Below, piece after piece: positions 54,789-64,000 of a DNA stretch of 64,000 nucleotides. How positions within the stretch are numbered: position 1 is the first letter of the stretch; each line of letters starts with the position of its first letter. The stretch is from Orobanche coerulescens (lineage: Eukaryota > Streptophyta > Magnoliopsida > Lamiales > Orobanchaceae), in NCBI GenBank assembly GCA_033398695.1, contig CM065814.1:76216358-76280357 (forward strand), read 5' to 3'. A program made the translations under genes and the position numbers. A model generated the notes under the pieces. The model was not told where the DNA came from. It saw nothing but the letters and a program-made list of their open reading frames with translations, and did not search any database.

Positions 54789-55971
54789 TGTTGTTGCCCA
54801 AAATATTTATCCGAAGATTAATACTGCTGGAAGACGGACAACAAACAACAATTGCGGGAGCACTTCCGAGAGAAGATAAATAATACAAGATTTGCCGGGT
54901 TTGTTAGGCCCGGGCTTGAATGCTCTCGCGAGATGTTATTAATACAAATATTCGTGGATACAAGTATTAATGAGAGAAATCTAAATACAATGAGTGTAAA
55001 AAGACTCTGTTAATCCGGCTCTTGAGCGAAGCTTGGTGTTCTTCGTCCCGCCGATAATCTGCTCGAGGAGAAAAGGCCGGGAGAAGTAAGACCGAAAGAA
55101 AGCTGTTGCCAAGAGTTGGAGATTAGCCAAGTGCTTGATGTTTGCTTCTGTATAGTGTGTTTGAATCGCAATATTGCTGAAGAAGTGTCCAAGTGCAGGG
55201 CGCCTGTTTATATAGGGGCAGCCGGGTCCTGTCCTGTAGTGGCCGATCGCCTGCCGGCCATTATAATAATCTGCCGATCGCCCGCCGGCCAATATAATAA
55301 TGTGCCGACCGCCTGCCGGCCAATATTATAATGGGGCGATTTCCTGGGCTGTTGGGCTAAAGTCCAAGGAAGATCTTTGTTTGTCGGGCTAAAGTCAAGG
55401 AAGAGGCCGGTACACTTGGCGGTCCAATAAGGAGCCATCACGTGTCCGAGTCGGTCAACATGTGGCCCTACCGACAAGCTTTCGGCCGGCTTTGTGGTGG
55501 AGGGAATCTGTCGAAGCTTTGGTCAATGGCCCGAGATTCGCGGATCTTGTCTCGGCCCTTGCACGTGGTGCCAGTCTTGAGGCTCGGCCTTCGCCGACTG
55601 GGTGTCCGTCGATGGTGATCGACATGAGCGGTCGTCTCTAGCTGATCATCCGAGGTCGTCATCGGCCAGTGGATGGAGGTCGCCAATGGTCGGTCAGCAA
55701 GGGTAGGTCGCCGAGTACCGAGAGGAGATCGGCCATTCGTAGGTCGCCAGGGTCGATCGCCGAGTACCGAGAGGCGATCGTCTTGAGGTCGATCGCTCGA
55801 TACCGGGACTTGTCCTGGGGCCTTCGGTCGGTCGATGTAGCTCGTCCGCTGGGCTACGGCTCGGTCGCCAGGCCGCTGATCGGCAGATCTGACTTGGTTG
55901 ATCGGCAGCAAGTCGGTCGCCTGTCCTCCTAGGCGATCGCCGGTTGGAAGGTGTTAATTCTTGACACAACA
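54789..55971 (-). mobile_element. 5' LTR of gag-only element
   Basis: The right copy, collinear with 51379-52562. By eye about 2% different plus small indels near 55375-55500. Ends TTGACACAACA at 55971, followed by the ATGAG duplication. Confidence 0.93.
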
Positions 55972-55976
55972 ATGAG

Positions 55977-57642
55977 ATGCTACTGCTGAAAGGAGACTGA
56001 GGGACCCTTTAGTACTGAAGTGCTCTCGGCCTCTAATTGTGTGAGTGGCACCGTCATGGGTCGTAATAGAAACTGTCAGGTGATAGGTATCCAATACCGT
56101 CTTGTGCATCGTCATCCAGTCCATACCCAAAATCACATCTTCGTTTTGGAGTGGAAAGACCATGAGATTGGCTGTCCAGCCCAGATTATTGATACGAATC
56201 GGACAGTTTCGAACTTCCAAGTTACCCTCCACCCTGCTACCCTCGGGTAGTTTAACAGTAAAGGACTCACAAGGTACACAAGGGATATGCAAACGGTTAA
56301 CACATTATACGGATATAAACGAGTGGGTTGCTCCAGTATCAAACAGTACATGAATAGGCTGAGATTTAATAAGGAGTGTACCTGAGACAGCAGGTGTAGT
56401 CTGGTCGTCAGTAGCCCTTAATTCAAACACGCAGGACGGTAGTGTCCCCGAGGAGGGTGCAGTGCCTCCCCCGCGACCACGTCCTCTTCCGTCACCGTGT
56501 AGAGGATCTTGGTGAGGTGGAGATCGGTAGTCGGACATGGCAGACGCTCTGGATGTCTGTACTAAGCCTTGGTGACTCTGAGGAGCTGGGTTTGGTGTAG
56601 GTTTGATCCGAGAGCAGTAGTGAGACATGTGCCCACCCCTTCCGCATGTAAAACACTTTGTCGACGCTTTACGACACTGACTCATGGTATGCCCTGCTAT
56701 GCCACAATTGAAACAGCTACGGCAAAAAGACCCGTCAGATGTTCCTTTCTGTTGGGACGAAGCTGCTGATTTGGAGGGGAACCCAATTCCCAAGTTCACT
56801 CTGCTGGTGCTCCCGGACTGATTTGCTGTCTTCTGCTTCTTTTGGTTGTGCCCGGCATCCGAACTGACAACCGTTCCAGCGTATGCTGTGACCACGTCCT
56901 CATATGCCCTCAAAGTGGTGCAGTGAAACCCCACCGCGTAACGTTGAACATCCTCCGGCAATCATCGAGCAAGGTGACAAATTCGTTGGTCTTCGGATGG
57001 AACCATCTGTGCGACATAGATTAGCTCGGTCCTGTACGCTCGAATGATTTCTGGTACTGGCAAATTCTGAGGTCCTGCGCTGAAGAAACTCCGCGCTCGT
57101 GCAGTTTGAACTGATCGGGGACAGTACTCGTCTCTCAATAGTTTGGAAAATTCGGGCCATCCGACTATTCTATCCTCTGGCTTATAGGTCCTCCACCATC
57201 GGGCTGCAGTGTCACGGAGGTGGTTGATTCCGAGTGGTACTTTTCGGTTGCCTGGGCAGCCGATCACCTCGAAGGCAGTCTCCATCTCCGAGATCCAATC
57301 GTCCACGTGCTTATCCCTTGACCCGTCGAATAATGGCGGTCTGGCCTTCAGCATTTCTCCCAGCCAACGGTCCTTCCCGGTGTTCTCTTCTATGTTAATG
57401 ACTGGTACTTGTTCTGCCCGGTTGACCTGAGCGATTCCCTTAGCAATGGCCTGGGCGAGAGTCTGAACGAAGGCTGGATCAAATCCCCCATTGTTCTGGT
57501 TTTCCGCTTCCTGTTCGTTCTGATTAACAGGCGGTGGTTGATTTCCGGCTGGATTAGTTTCTCCGGTGTTTCTGTCTCCCTGCTGGTTCATAGCGGAACC
57601 TTGTGCGTCATTTACGTTTCTTCTAGCTCCTCGACGTGCCAT
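55977..57642 (-). pseudogene. gag and protease of gypsy2
   Basis: The frame starts at ATG 57642 (MARRGARRNVNDAQGSAMNQ). The capsid part has MLKARPPLFDGSRDKHVDDW and VPLGINHLRDTAARWWRTYK. A single in-frame TGA at 56964-56962 interrupts it; the frame continues with two zinc knuckles (CFNCGIAGHTMSQC and CFTCGRGGHMSHYC) and the protease active site FDTGATHSFIS (about 56330). A small shift near 56300 moves to the frame of ILGMDWM (near 56125). The nested element interrupts the coding sequence at 55976, and pol resumes at 51373 on the same strand. Confidence 0.9.
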
Positions 57643-57856
57643 TGGTGATGTTCGTTCGATCTAACAGGTTAGTTTAATGCAAACATTCTCTGAGTTCTTA
57701 CTGAATCCAAACATCATACTTGATCCTTAAGAATTTACGTGTATTTTACCTCGACATCCCTCGAGGAGTTACGGTCGTCAGAAGTGTTGGATATTTTTTT
57801 TTTTGAAGGCAAAACGTTTCCAAAATATTTTAGTAAAACTTTCCACGTGAGTGTTT
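57643..57856 (-). other. Leader of gypsy2
   Basis: Untranslated sequence between the primer-binding site and the gag start; no ORF or repeat is seen. Confidence 0.7.
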
Positions 57857-57869
57857 GGCTCTGATACCA
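57857..57869 (-). other. Primer-binding site of gypsy2
   Basis: The minus strand reads TGGTATCAGAGCC, five bases inside the 5' LTR; perfect initiator tRNA-Met site. Confidence 0.92.
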
Positions 57870-57874
57870 TTTTC

Positions 57875-60102
57875 TGTAACGCCCCCAAAATGAACCGGGA
57901 CGCCACAGTGCCATAGATCCCATGAGGGACCCACAAGGCAAGTTTTTGAAAATATTTTCTAAAATGTTTTATTAAACTGGTAATATACGGAAGTAATTAA
58001 GAAAGTATTCGTACAACCCAAAGTACAAAAGAAAATAGTGTCCGTACATACGGTTATTACACAACGTGGAATGTTCAAATTGATTTAAGAAATTAACAGG
58101 CCTTCTTCCAACACAGCTCATGCCTGGCCGTAACCTTCGGGGGTGTCCTGCACAAATTCAACAAATTTACCTGGCACGACATGTCGTGCCAGTAGCCTAG
58201 GTCAGAAACAATCCAAACCAAACTCAAAGGTAAAATCTAATAATTTCAAGGAATAAAGTTATCACCGAATGTTCCATGTTATTCCTTTTATCAGCACATA
58301 AACTCCCAAGGTCGCAACCAAGGGTCACGGAAGTATCTACACAGGAATACTCCAGACGTGGGTACCATTCAGGTTTTATCCCGCAACACGGTCCAACAAG
58401 AAAACTCCCAAGGCGGCGGCCAAGGGTCACGGTAGTATCTACTCAGGAATACTCCGGACAAGATAATCGTAAGAGCACCATTCCACAATAGTAACATTTA
58501 CTATGTCTGAAATTATAAGACGTAAAGTCAGAGCAAGATTCACTTGCCTCAAATCCGACGAGAGTTATTTCTTGACAAGGCAACGGCTTGAACGATCACA
58601 CTTGGAAGTCTGACTTATTACATGTTTGTCGATTAACATCTTATGATAACAATGATGATCAACTACGTTCCTTCCCCTCCCGCCTGTTAGAACCCTACCC
58701 TAGTTGCTTATGATGTCGGAATCGAATTTCTCTGTTTCTAACCATAATGCGTGCCATTAAATTCTTAGGTTCGACAACATTCTTTATAAATTATCCTTCC
58801 GCTAAACAATAGTGTTTTAACACAACATTCCTACGTTAATTATAACCAACAATCACCGAGATTTCATTGTTGTCTTAATATGCAAGTCTAGAACGATTAA
58901 TCCATCATCTTAACATGTTTCGGTATCTATTCGACTAGAAATTGCTGGTAAGTTCATCAAGGATTTATTAACGGTTTTATTCAACATGATAATATAGTTA
59001 TACATGAAATCCTTCAAAGATGATTCCGAGAAGTTGGTGATTAGCAACATGATTATGAGTTCTATTATTATTCATTCCAACTTCTAACTTCAATGGATAT
59101 CGATTAACAATTGCGATAGTTATATACCGGTCCGATTATTACTGAGGGTTCTAAGCTACCCAAGGCATCCGAGGTTTACTATAACTTACTAAACAACACT
59201 GAAATAAGTTCAAGGTTGGATAAACTTACCTTTACTGACAAAAGATGATGAAGAACGACGGTGGACGAAGGAGAACGAGAGGATAACACATTCAAGACGT
59301 TCCTCGAAGCTTGATTAACGCACTCTAATAGGATAGCACTTGAATTGGGAGGTTAGAATTGGTTCAAGGATGGTGGAGAGCAATGTACATGAAAGAAGAA
59401 TGATTTTTGGGACGGAAGAAATGAAAGGCAAAGTGTTCTTTTATAAACTCAGATTGCCCTTACGTACGTTATGCCTGACGGTTTACGTACATAAGGGACT
59501 TTACGTACGTTATGGTAAAGTATTAACGTACGTAAGGAACTCGCTGGAACAATTTACACACATCGTTACGTGCGTAACGAAAGCGGGTTAACGTACGTAA
59601 CACCTCGTTGACTTGCCTATCGCAATCACTCCGAAAGTTGATCGGCATGCGTACTACCTGACGAAGATTCCTGTCCGAAGACCGAAGACTGATGTTACGT
59701 ACGTAAGGGCCGATCTTTAACGTACGTAATGACTCGGATATAGCGTACGTAATGACTCGGAGTATAACGTACGTAAGGACCAATTTTGTTTACTAAATTA
59801 TTATCACATTAATTTCTTATGACACGACTCCCTCTCCATGTCGTCTGGAAATCTCTCGGGGAACAAGACGTTGGCCACCATCATATTCGCACCGATAATT
59901 ACCTAACGACATCAAGGTATGTCACTGAAAGTTCGGTCAATCATCACACCATCACAATACACGAATAACAGATGCGAAAAATACAGTACAACCATATTAT
60001 ACAAAATATGTTTTATCGCAATGGAGTACATTTATTTATCAAATAGAAGAAATGGACGTGAGCGCCCAAAGTGAAAAAGCATGTAATACTGGGGGTATTA
60101 CA
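57875..60102 (-). mobile_element. 5' LTR of gypsy2
   Basis: 2,228 bp, collinear with 46149-48373. It contains palindrome block H, TATAAAAG (59445-59438), the donor near 59236 and the double module at 58298-58465. Many of the differences from the other LTR cluster near 59080-59340. Confidence 0.95.
59438..59776 (-). promoter_or_regulatory. Paired-palindrome block H with TATA box
   Basis: Same arrangement as block G: 59462/59485 (23), 59503/59526 (23), 59568/59591 (23) and 59697/59720/59743/59767 (23, 23, 24). Compared with block G, single sites have changed in both directions (ACGTACAT at 59485 but ACGTACGT at 47757; ACGTACGT at 59697 but ACATACGT at 47969), while spacing is unchanged. Confidence 0.9.
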
Positions 60103-60394
60103 GTTACTCATGTGCCATGATCTTAATGGCTTGATCGTTTTGTTGATCTGGATATTCCGAGGGAATTGTGGCGGAATTTATCTTATTGATATTCCGAGGA
60201 AAATTTTGGATTTATTTATGTGACTGAATTAGTTTCGACTTGGTGTCAATATGATATTTTGTGTGGTGTCGACAATTCATGATGAACTATTTTCTTGAAC
60301 TTGTAGTTTCATTGTTGCTATTAACTTAGCGTGAATTTGTGATTGGCCGTAAAGGCAGTCATGAACTGTGCTTATGATTATTGTTTAATTCGTT

Positions 60395-61625
60395 CAGTAT
60401 GGATAGAATTTGAGAGGCCATTGTAGAGGGGGTCGAGGCCGCGGAAAGGGCCGAATCCTGTGGCCACGAGCCAATACACGTTAGATTGTGGAGCAAATCT
60501 CAGCAGGTAGTGATTCACTTACTGGAAACCAGTCACATCACACCGAACAGCACGAGGATGTGCGCGTCGACCCTTATATTATTATGCAGGGCATGATGAC
60601 CCAGATGACCCAGATGGGTCAAATGATGGAAACTATGTAGAGTTGCTATTATTGGCCAGCAGCAAGGACCTCAGCTACCGCCTCCGGTGTACGGTGGAAT
60701 CATGAGTCAGATTATTAGTGACATCTCTCGTCAGCGACCTCCGACTTTTGAAGGCTCCTATGAGCCTGCTGATATTGTTCACTGGATTGAACACTTCGAG
60801 ATGTTGTTCGATATGGTTGAATGTCCGGAAGATAATTGAGTCTCCGTGGCGGCTTACTACCTTAGTAAGAGCTCCCATACATGGTGGCTTTCGGTGAGGC
60901 CAGCTGATGGCGTGTTCAATTGCGAGGAATTCAAGAACCTCATATTGGATCGTTATTATCCAGCTCCACTCCGTGAGGCCAAGCTATTAGAGTTGCTGAA
61001 CCCAGACCCATCTAAGGATGATGATGTGTTATCAATTTCCGAGAGATTCTATCCACTTCTTCCGTTCGCCTCGACGATTGTTCGAACGGAAGCTGATAAG
61101 ATCAAGTATTTTCTTAAGAGGCTAAAACCCCGAATGAGAATGCAGTTACTTAATCACCACTGCACGACTCTACCAGAATTCATCGAGAGAGCTCTTGAGT
61201 ATGAACTTACTGTGAAGGAAATTTCCAAGAAGCAGCTGCAGTCTACCAATAAGAGATCAAGGAACCATACCCATGCTGATAGTTACCGGGGAATTTTCAA
61301 AAAGCTCCAATCCGTACTGAATTTTTCTGAGGGGCCACCTGTGGCGTCGAAACAGATAGGTTCACATTACCAAGCAGGCAGCCCGTGTATTGTGTGTTTT
61401 AACTGTGGAGATCAGGGGCACATCAGCTCCAAATGTCGGAAGCTGGCTATTGCATGCCATACTTTTGGGATTACTAGGAATCATGGTTTTTTTTGCAGAG
61501 GTGGGACAGGGCGTACTCCAGTAGCCTCTCATGCTCCAGTTCAGTCTTCAGTTCAGGATCGGGCACCTCCGTCTGCCTCCCACCAGACTACAGGGGCAAA
61601 TAGAAGAATGGGTCGTGGAAGTTAA
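60395..61625 (+). pseudogene. gag of gypsy3
   Basis: An Arg/Gly-rich N-terminus (GHCRGGRGRGKGR, 60420-60460) is followed by a stop and several shifts, then by RQRPPTFEGSYEPADIVHWI (60730-60795). After a stop at 60840 the frame is open at 60846-61625: capsid part WWLSVRPADGVFNCEEFKNL, then zinc knuckle CFNCGDQGHISSKC. A second knuckle has lost residues (CHTFGITRNHGFFC). At least three stops precede the main open part, so Gag cannot be made whole. Confidence 0.85.
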
Positions 61626-61670
61626 GCTGGTACATCTGGTACATAAGCTTCAAAACCCAAAATCTACAAG

Positions 61671-62393
61671 ATGAAGAAGGCCGATGATCCCGAAGCTAGC
61701 ATGATCGCAGGTACACTCGAGATCCACTCTCATCCTGTATATACTCTTTTTGATACTGGTGCTTCATACTCATTTATATCTACTTCTTATTTGAGTCGTC
61801 TACAATTAAATCATGTTATCGATTGTGAGCTTTATATGATTGGTCTACCTGATGGTAGAAGAATTGTTGGTAATCATGAAGTTCAGAACTGTCTGATTTG
61901 TATGAATGACCGCGAGTGGTTGTCAAACTTGATTGTGGTCGGTTTACCTAAGGATGATGTGCTCTTGGGTATTGATTGGATGGATTGCCATGATGCCATA
62001 CTTAGCGTCCACAATTGGATGGTGTCCGTCACTTATGTTGATGGTTTTGAGTGCACTTTTAAGGGTGATACCCCAGCCATTCCTGGGAGAATCATCAACG
62101 CAATGAAAGTAGTAAAACTGCTTAATCAGGGATGTGTTGGTTATTGGTACTACATGACCAAGGCACTGGAACCAACTGAATTAGCCGATATTTCGGTGGT
62201 ACAAGACTACCTAGATGTTTTTCCAGATGAGCTTCTGGGCTTACCTCCATATCATGAGGTAGAGTTTACCATTGAGCTAGAGCCAGTGTACGTCACCGTT
62301 TTCAAAAGTACCGTATCGCATGGCTCCAAAGGAGATGCAGGAGTTGAAGAAACAGCTCGAGGATTTGATCGAGAAGGGTTATATTCGACCTAG
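61671..62393 (+). pseudogene. Protease region of gypsy3
   Basis: Aspartic protease with FDTGASYSFIS (about 61749-61781) and the family's LGIDWMDCHDA block. The catalytic Asp is present. It continues to DVFPDELLGLPPYHEVEFTI at the start of RT, where a frameshift near 62310 moves reading to the 62320 frame. Confidence 0.88.
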
Positions 62394-63835
62394 TGCGTCC
62401 CATTGGGGAGCACCAGTGTTATTTGTATGGAAGAAAGATGGATATCTGCGTTTATATATTGACTACCGTGAGTTGGACAGGGAAACAGTCAAGAATAAAT
62501 ATCCGTTACCTCGTATTGATGATATGTTGGATCAACTCCAAGGATCCGTTGTGTTTTCCAAGATCGAATTAAGATCTGGTTATCATCAATTGAGGATTCG
62601 AGAGTCTGATATTTCAAAGACATCTTTTCGTATTCGCTACGGGCATTATGAGTTTGTGGTGATGCCATTTGGACTGATAAATGTACCAGCGGTATTCATG
62701 GAATTAATGAATCGAGTTTTCATTGATTGTCTGAATCGTTTTGTGGTCGTTTTCATCGATGCCATTTTGATTTACTCCCGTGATCGTGTACAGCACGAGT
62801 ATCATCCCAGCCAGGTTCTCGGTGTGCTGAGGCGAGAACAACTATATGGAAAAATTTTCAAATGCGAGTTCTGGATGTATGAGGTAACTTTTATTGGGCA
62901 TGTGATATCGGTTGATGGGGTTAATATCGACCCACAGAAGACAGAGGCTATACGAGATTGGATAGCTCCGAAGAAAGTGTAGGAAGTTCATAGTTTCCTT
63001 GGTCTAGCAAGATATTACAGACAAGTTTGTGGAAGGCTTTGCCAAGATTGCTCAACCGCTCACTAATATGTTGAGGAAAGATAAGAAGTATACGTGGTCA
63101 GAGGCATGTCAGCAAAGATTTTACGAACTTAAAAGTCGATTGATTTCGGCACCAGTTTTGGTCTTACCACGAGGGACTGAAGGATTCGTGGTGTATAGTA
63201 ACGCATTAAGACAGGGCCTTGGATGTGTGTTGATGCAGAATGGGAAACTGACTGCCTATGCATCAAGACAGTTGCGACCTTATGAGGTCAACTACTCTAC
63301 CCACGACTTGGAGCTAGCAGCCGTGGTGTTTGCTTTGAATATTTGCTGCCACTACTTGTATGGAGTCACTTGTCAAATTTTTACTGATCACAAAAGTCTG
63401 CAATATATTTTTACTCAGGAGTTGAACATGAGACAGAGGTGGTGGCTAGAACTGATTAAAGATTATGACAATGATATCTTATACCATCCAGAGAAGGCAA
63501 ATGTCCGATATGCCCTGATTTGTACGACAGTGCAGGAGCAAATGCTTGCTCGCTTGACAGTTCAAATAGAATTACACCTAGAACTTACTAGACATGGTAT
63601 TGATGTCTGGCTACAGCATGTTCAGAGACAACTTTGCACACTTGAAATTTCTTTGTCCCCTGATGATATAATGAGATTGAAGCAGGTTACAGACCCATTC
63701 TTATCTCGGATTCGTAATGAAGTAACTCAGGGGAAAGCCCCTGGATTTGTGATCCACGAGGATGGATTGATATGTTTCAAAAATCGAGTATGTGTACCGG
63801 CAGATGAAGAGTTGAGAAACTCCATTCTGAGATAG
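62320..63835 (+). pseudogene. RT and RNase H of gypsy3, catalytic residues lost
   Basis: [16 protein letters not shown] has Glu where the first catalytic Asp is expected, and the later block reads [11 protein letters not shown], so the second Asp of the FIDD pair is Ala. A stop and shift lie at 62980-63030. RNase [13 protein letters not shown] has Asn in place of the Asp, while [12 protein letters not shown] keeps the Glu. Three independent active-site losses and two frame breaks show long decay. The frame stops at 63835. Confidence 0.88.
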
Positions 63836-64000
63836 GCTCATGCTATCCCATACTCCATTCACCCGGGATCTAGCAACATATATAAAGATTTGAAGCAATG
63901 TTATTGGTGGGGTAATATGAAATGAGAAATTGGATAATTTGTTTCGAGATGTTTGACTAGTCAGCAGGTTAAGATTGAGCATCAGCGACCAGTGGATATG
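63836..64000 (+). pseudogene. Start of gypsy3 integrase, cut by window end
   Basis: After the stop at 63835 the same frame reads YSIHPGSSNIYKDLKQCYWW, a stop, then CLTSQQVKIEHQRP. The last zinc-binding Cys has become Ser. The catalytic core is outside the window. Confidence 0.8.

Larger units (their letters stand above)
51379..55971 (-). mobile_element. Gag-only LTR element (TR-GAG/LARD type), TSD ATGAG
   Basis: LTRs at 51379-52562 (1,184 bp) and 54789-55971 (1,183 bp) with a 2.2-kb centre. A perfect duplication ATGAG flanks it (51374-51378, 55972-55976). The minus strand reads TGTTGTGTC...GGGCAACAACA. Only a gag-like gene is present, so it needs another element's pol. Base composition is GC-rich with many GATCG/CGATC words, unlike everything around it. 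It inserted between protease and RT of gypsy2. Confidence 0.93.
46149..60102 (-). mobile_element. Gypsy2, Tekay-like, complete but split by a nested element
   Basis: LTRs at 46149-48373 and 57875-60102, PBS at 57857-57869, PPT at 48374-48390 and a perfect target duplication GTTAC (46144-46148 and 60103-60107). Without the nested element it would be about 9.4 kb. LTRs differ by roughly 2% by eye, so it is older than gypsy1. It lies in the leader of gypsy3. The pol frame is unusually well kept. Confidence 0.95.
43596..64000 (+). mobile_element. Gypsy3, Tekay-like, interrupted and running off the window
   Basis: The element consists of a 5' LTR (43596-46022), PBS (46028), leader (to 46148), the gypsy2 insertion, and gag-protease-RT-RNase H-integrase from 60108 to the window end. 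The 3' LTR is outside. The LTR ends GGGGTGTTACA. All domains are in a chromovirus order, but gag and pol hold several stops and lost catalytic residues. It is the outermost element of a three-level nest. Confidence 0.9.

Overview
The window looks like heterochromatic nuclear DNA from a flowering plant, probably a eudicot. It is packed with LTR retrotransposons of the two plant superfamilies (Ty3/gypsy chromoviruses of Tekay/Del type and Ty1/copia of SIRE type). It also holds one Cassandra-type TRIM with 5S-rRNA-like sequence in its LTRs and a gag-only GC-rich element. Primer-binding sites mostly match the initiator tRNA-Met (TGGTATCAGAGC or close variants). I found no host protein gene, tRNA gene or CRISPR array.

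Layout. 1-424: gypsy LTR fragment (-). 425-3105: 3' end of a SIRE-like copia element (+) with an env-like pseudogene and its 3' LTR. 3106-10870: a minus-strand gypsy relative with LTRs of more than 3.5 kb and only about 0.36 kb between them; both LTRs carry a 54-bp minisatellite. 10871-14136: 3' end of another copia element. 14137-17603: gag and 5' LTR of a minus-strand gypsy element. 17604-28178: a complete young gypsy element, 'gypsy1' (+), with TSD ATTAG, 2.67-kb LTRs and a ruined gag-pol. 28184-29645: unassigned AT-rich DNA and a gypsy U3 fragment. 29646-33736: minus-strand copia gag-protease remnant, split by a SIRE solo LTR (TSD TCCAG) and a Cassandra TRIM (TSD GTGAT). 33737-42550: a decayed SIRE element (+) with a W-box array in its LTR. 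42550-43595: minus-strand copia RT fragment. 43596-64000: gypsy3 (+), split by gypsy2 (-, 46149-60102, TSD GTTAC), which is itself split by the gag-only element (51379-55971, TSD ATGAG). This is a three-level nest dated by target-site duplications.

Best candidate for something new: pairs and short runs of the palindrome ACGTACGT (usually TAACGTACGTAA) lie just upstream of the TATA box in LTRs of both SIRE copia and Tekay-like gypsy elements. Neighbouring palindromes are almost always exactly 23 bp apart, start to start. I read 37 such intervals in eight blocks (30 are 23 bp, four 24 bp, three 22 bp). The intervening sequence is not conserved. The spacing survives even where the palindromes have decayed by CpG-type transitions. 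It looks like a fixed-geometry promoter element shared by unrelated retrotransposons of one genome, bound by a host factor or a transposon-encoded one. Gypsy1, the gag-only element and Cassandra lack it; gypsy1 instead has TATA, a telobox and a CT tract.
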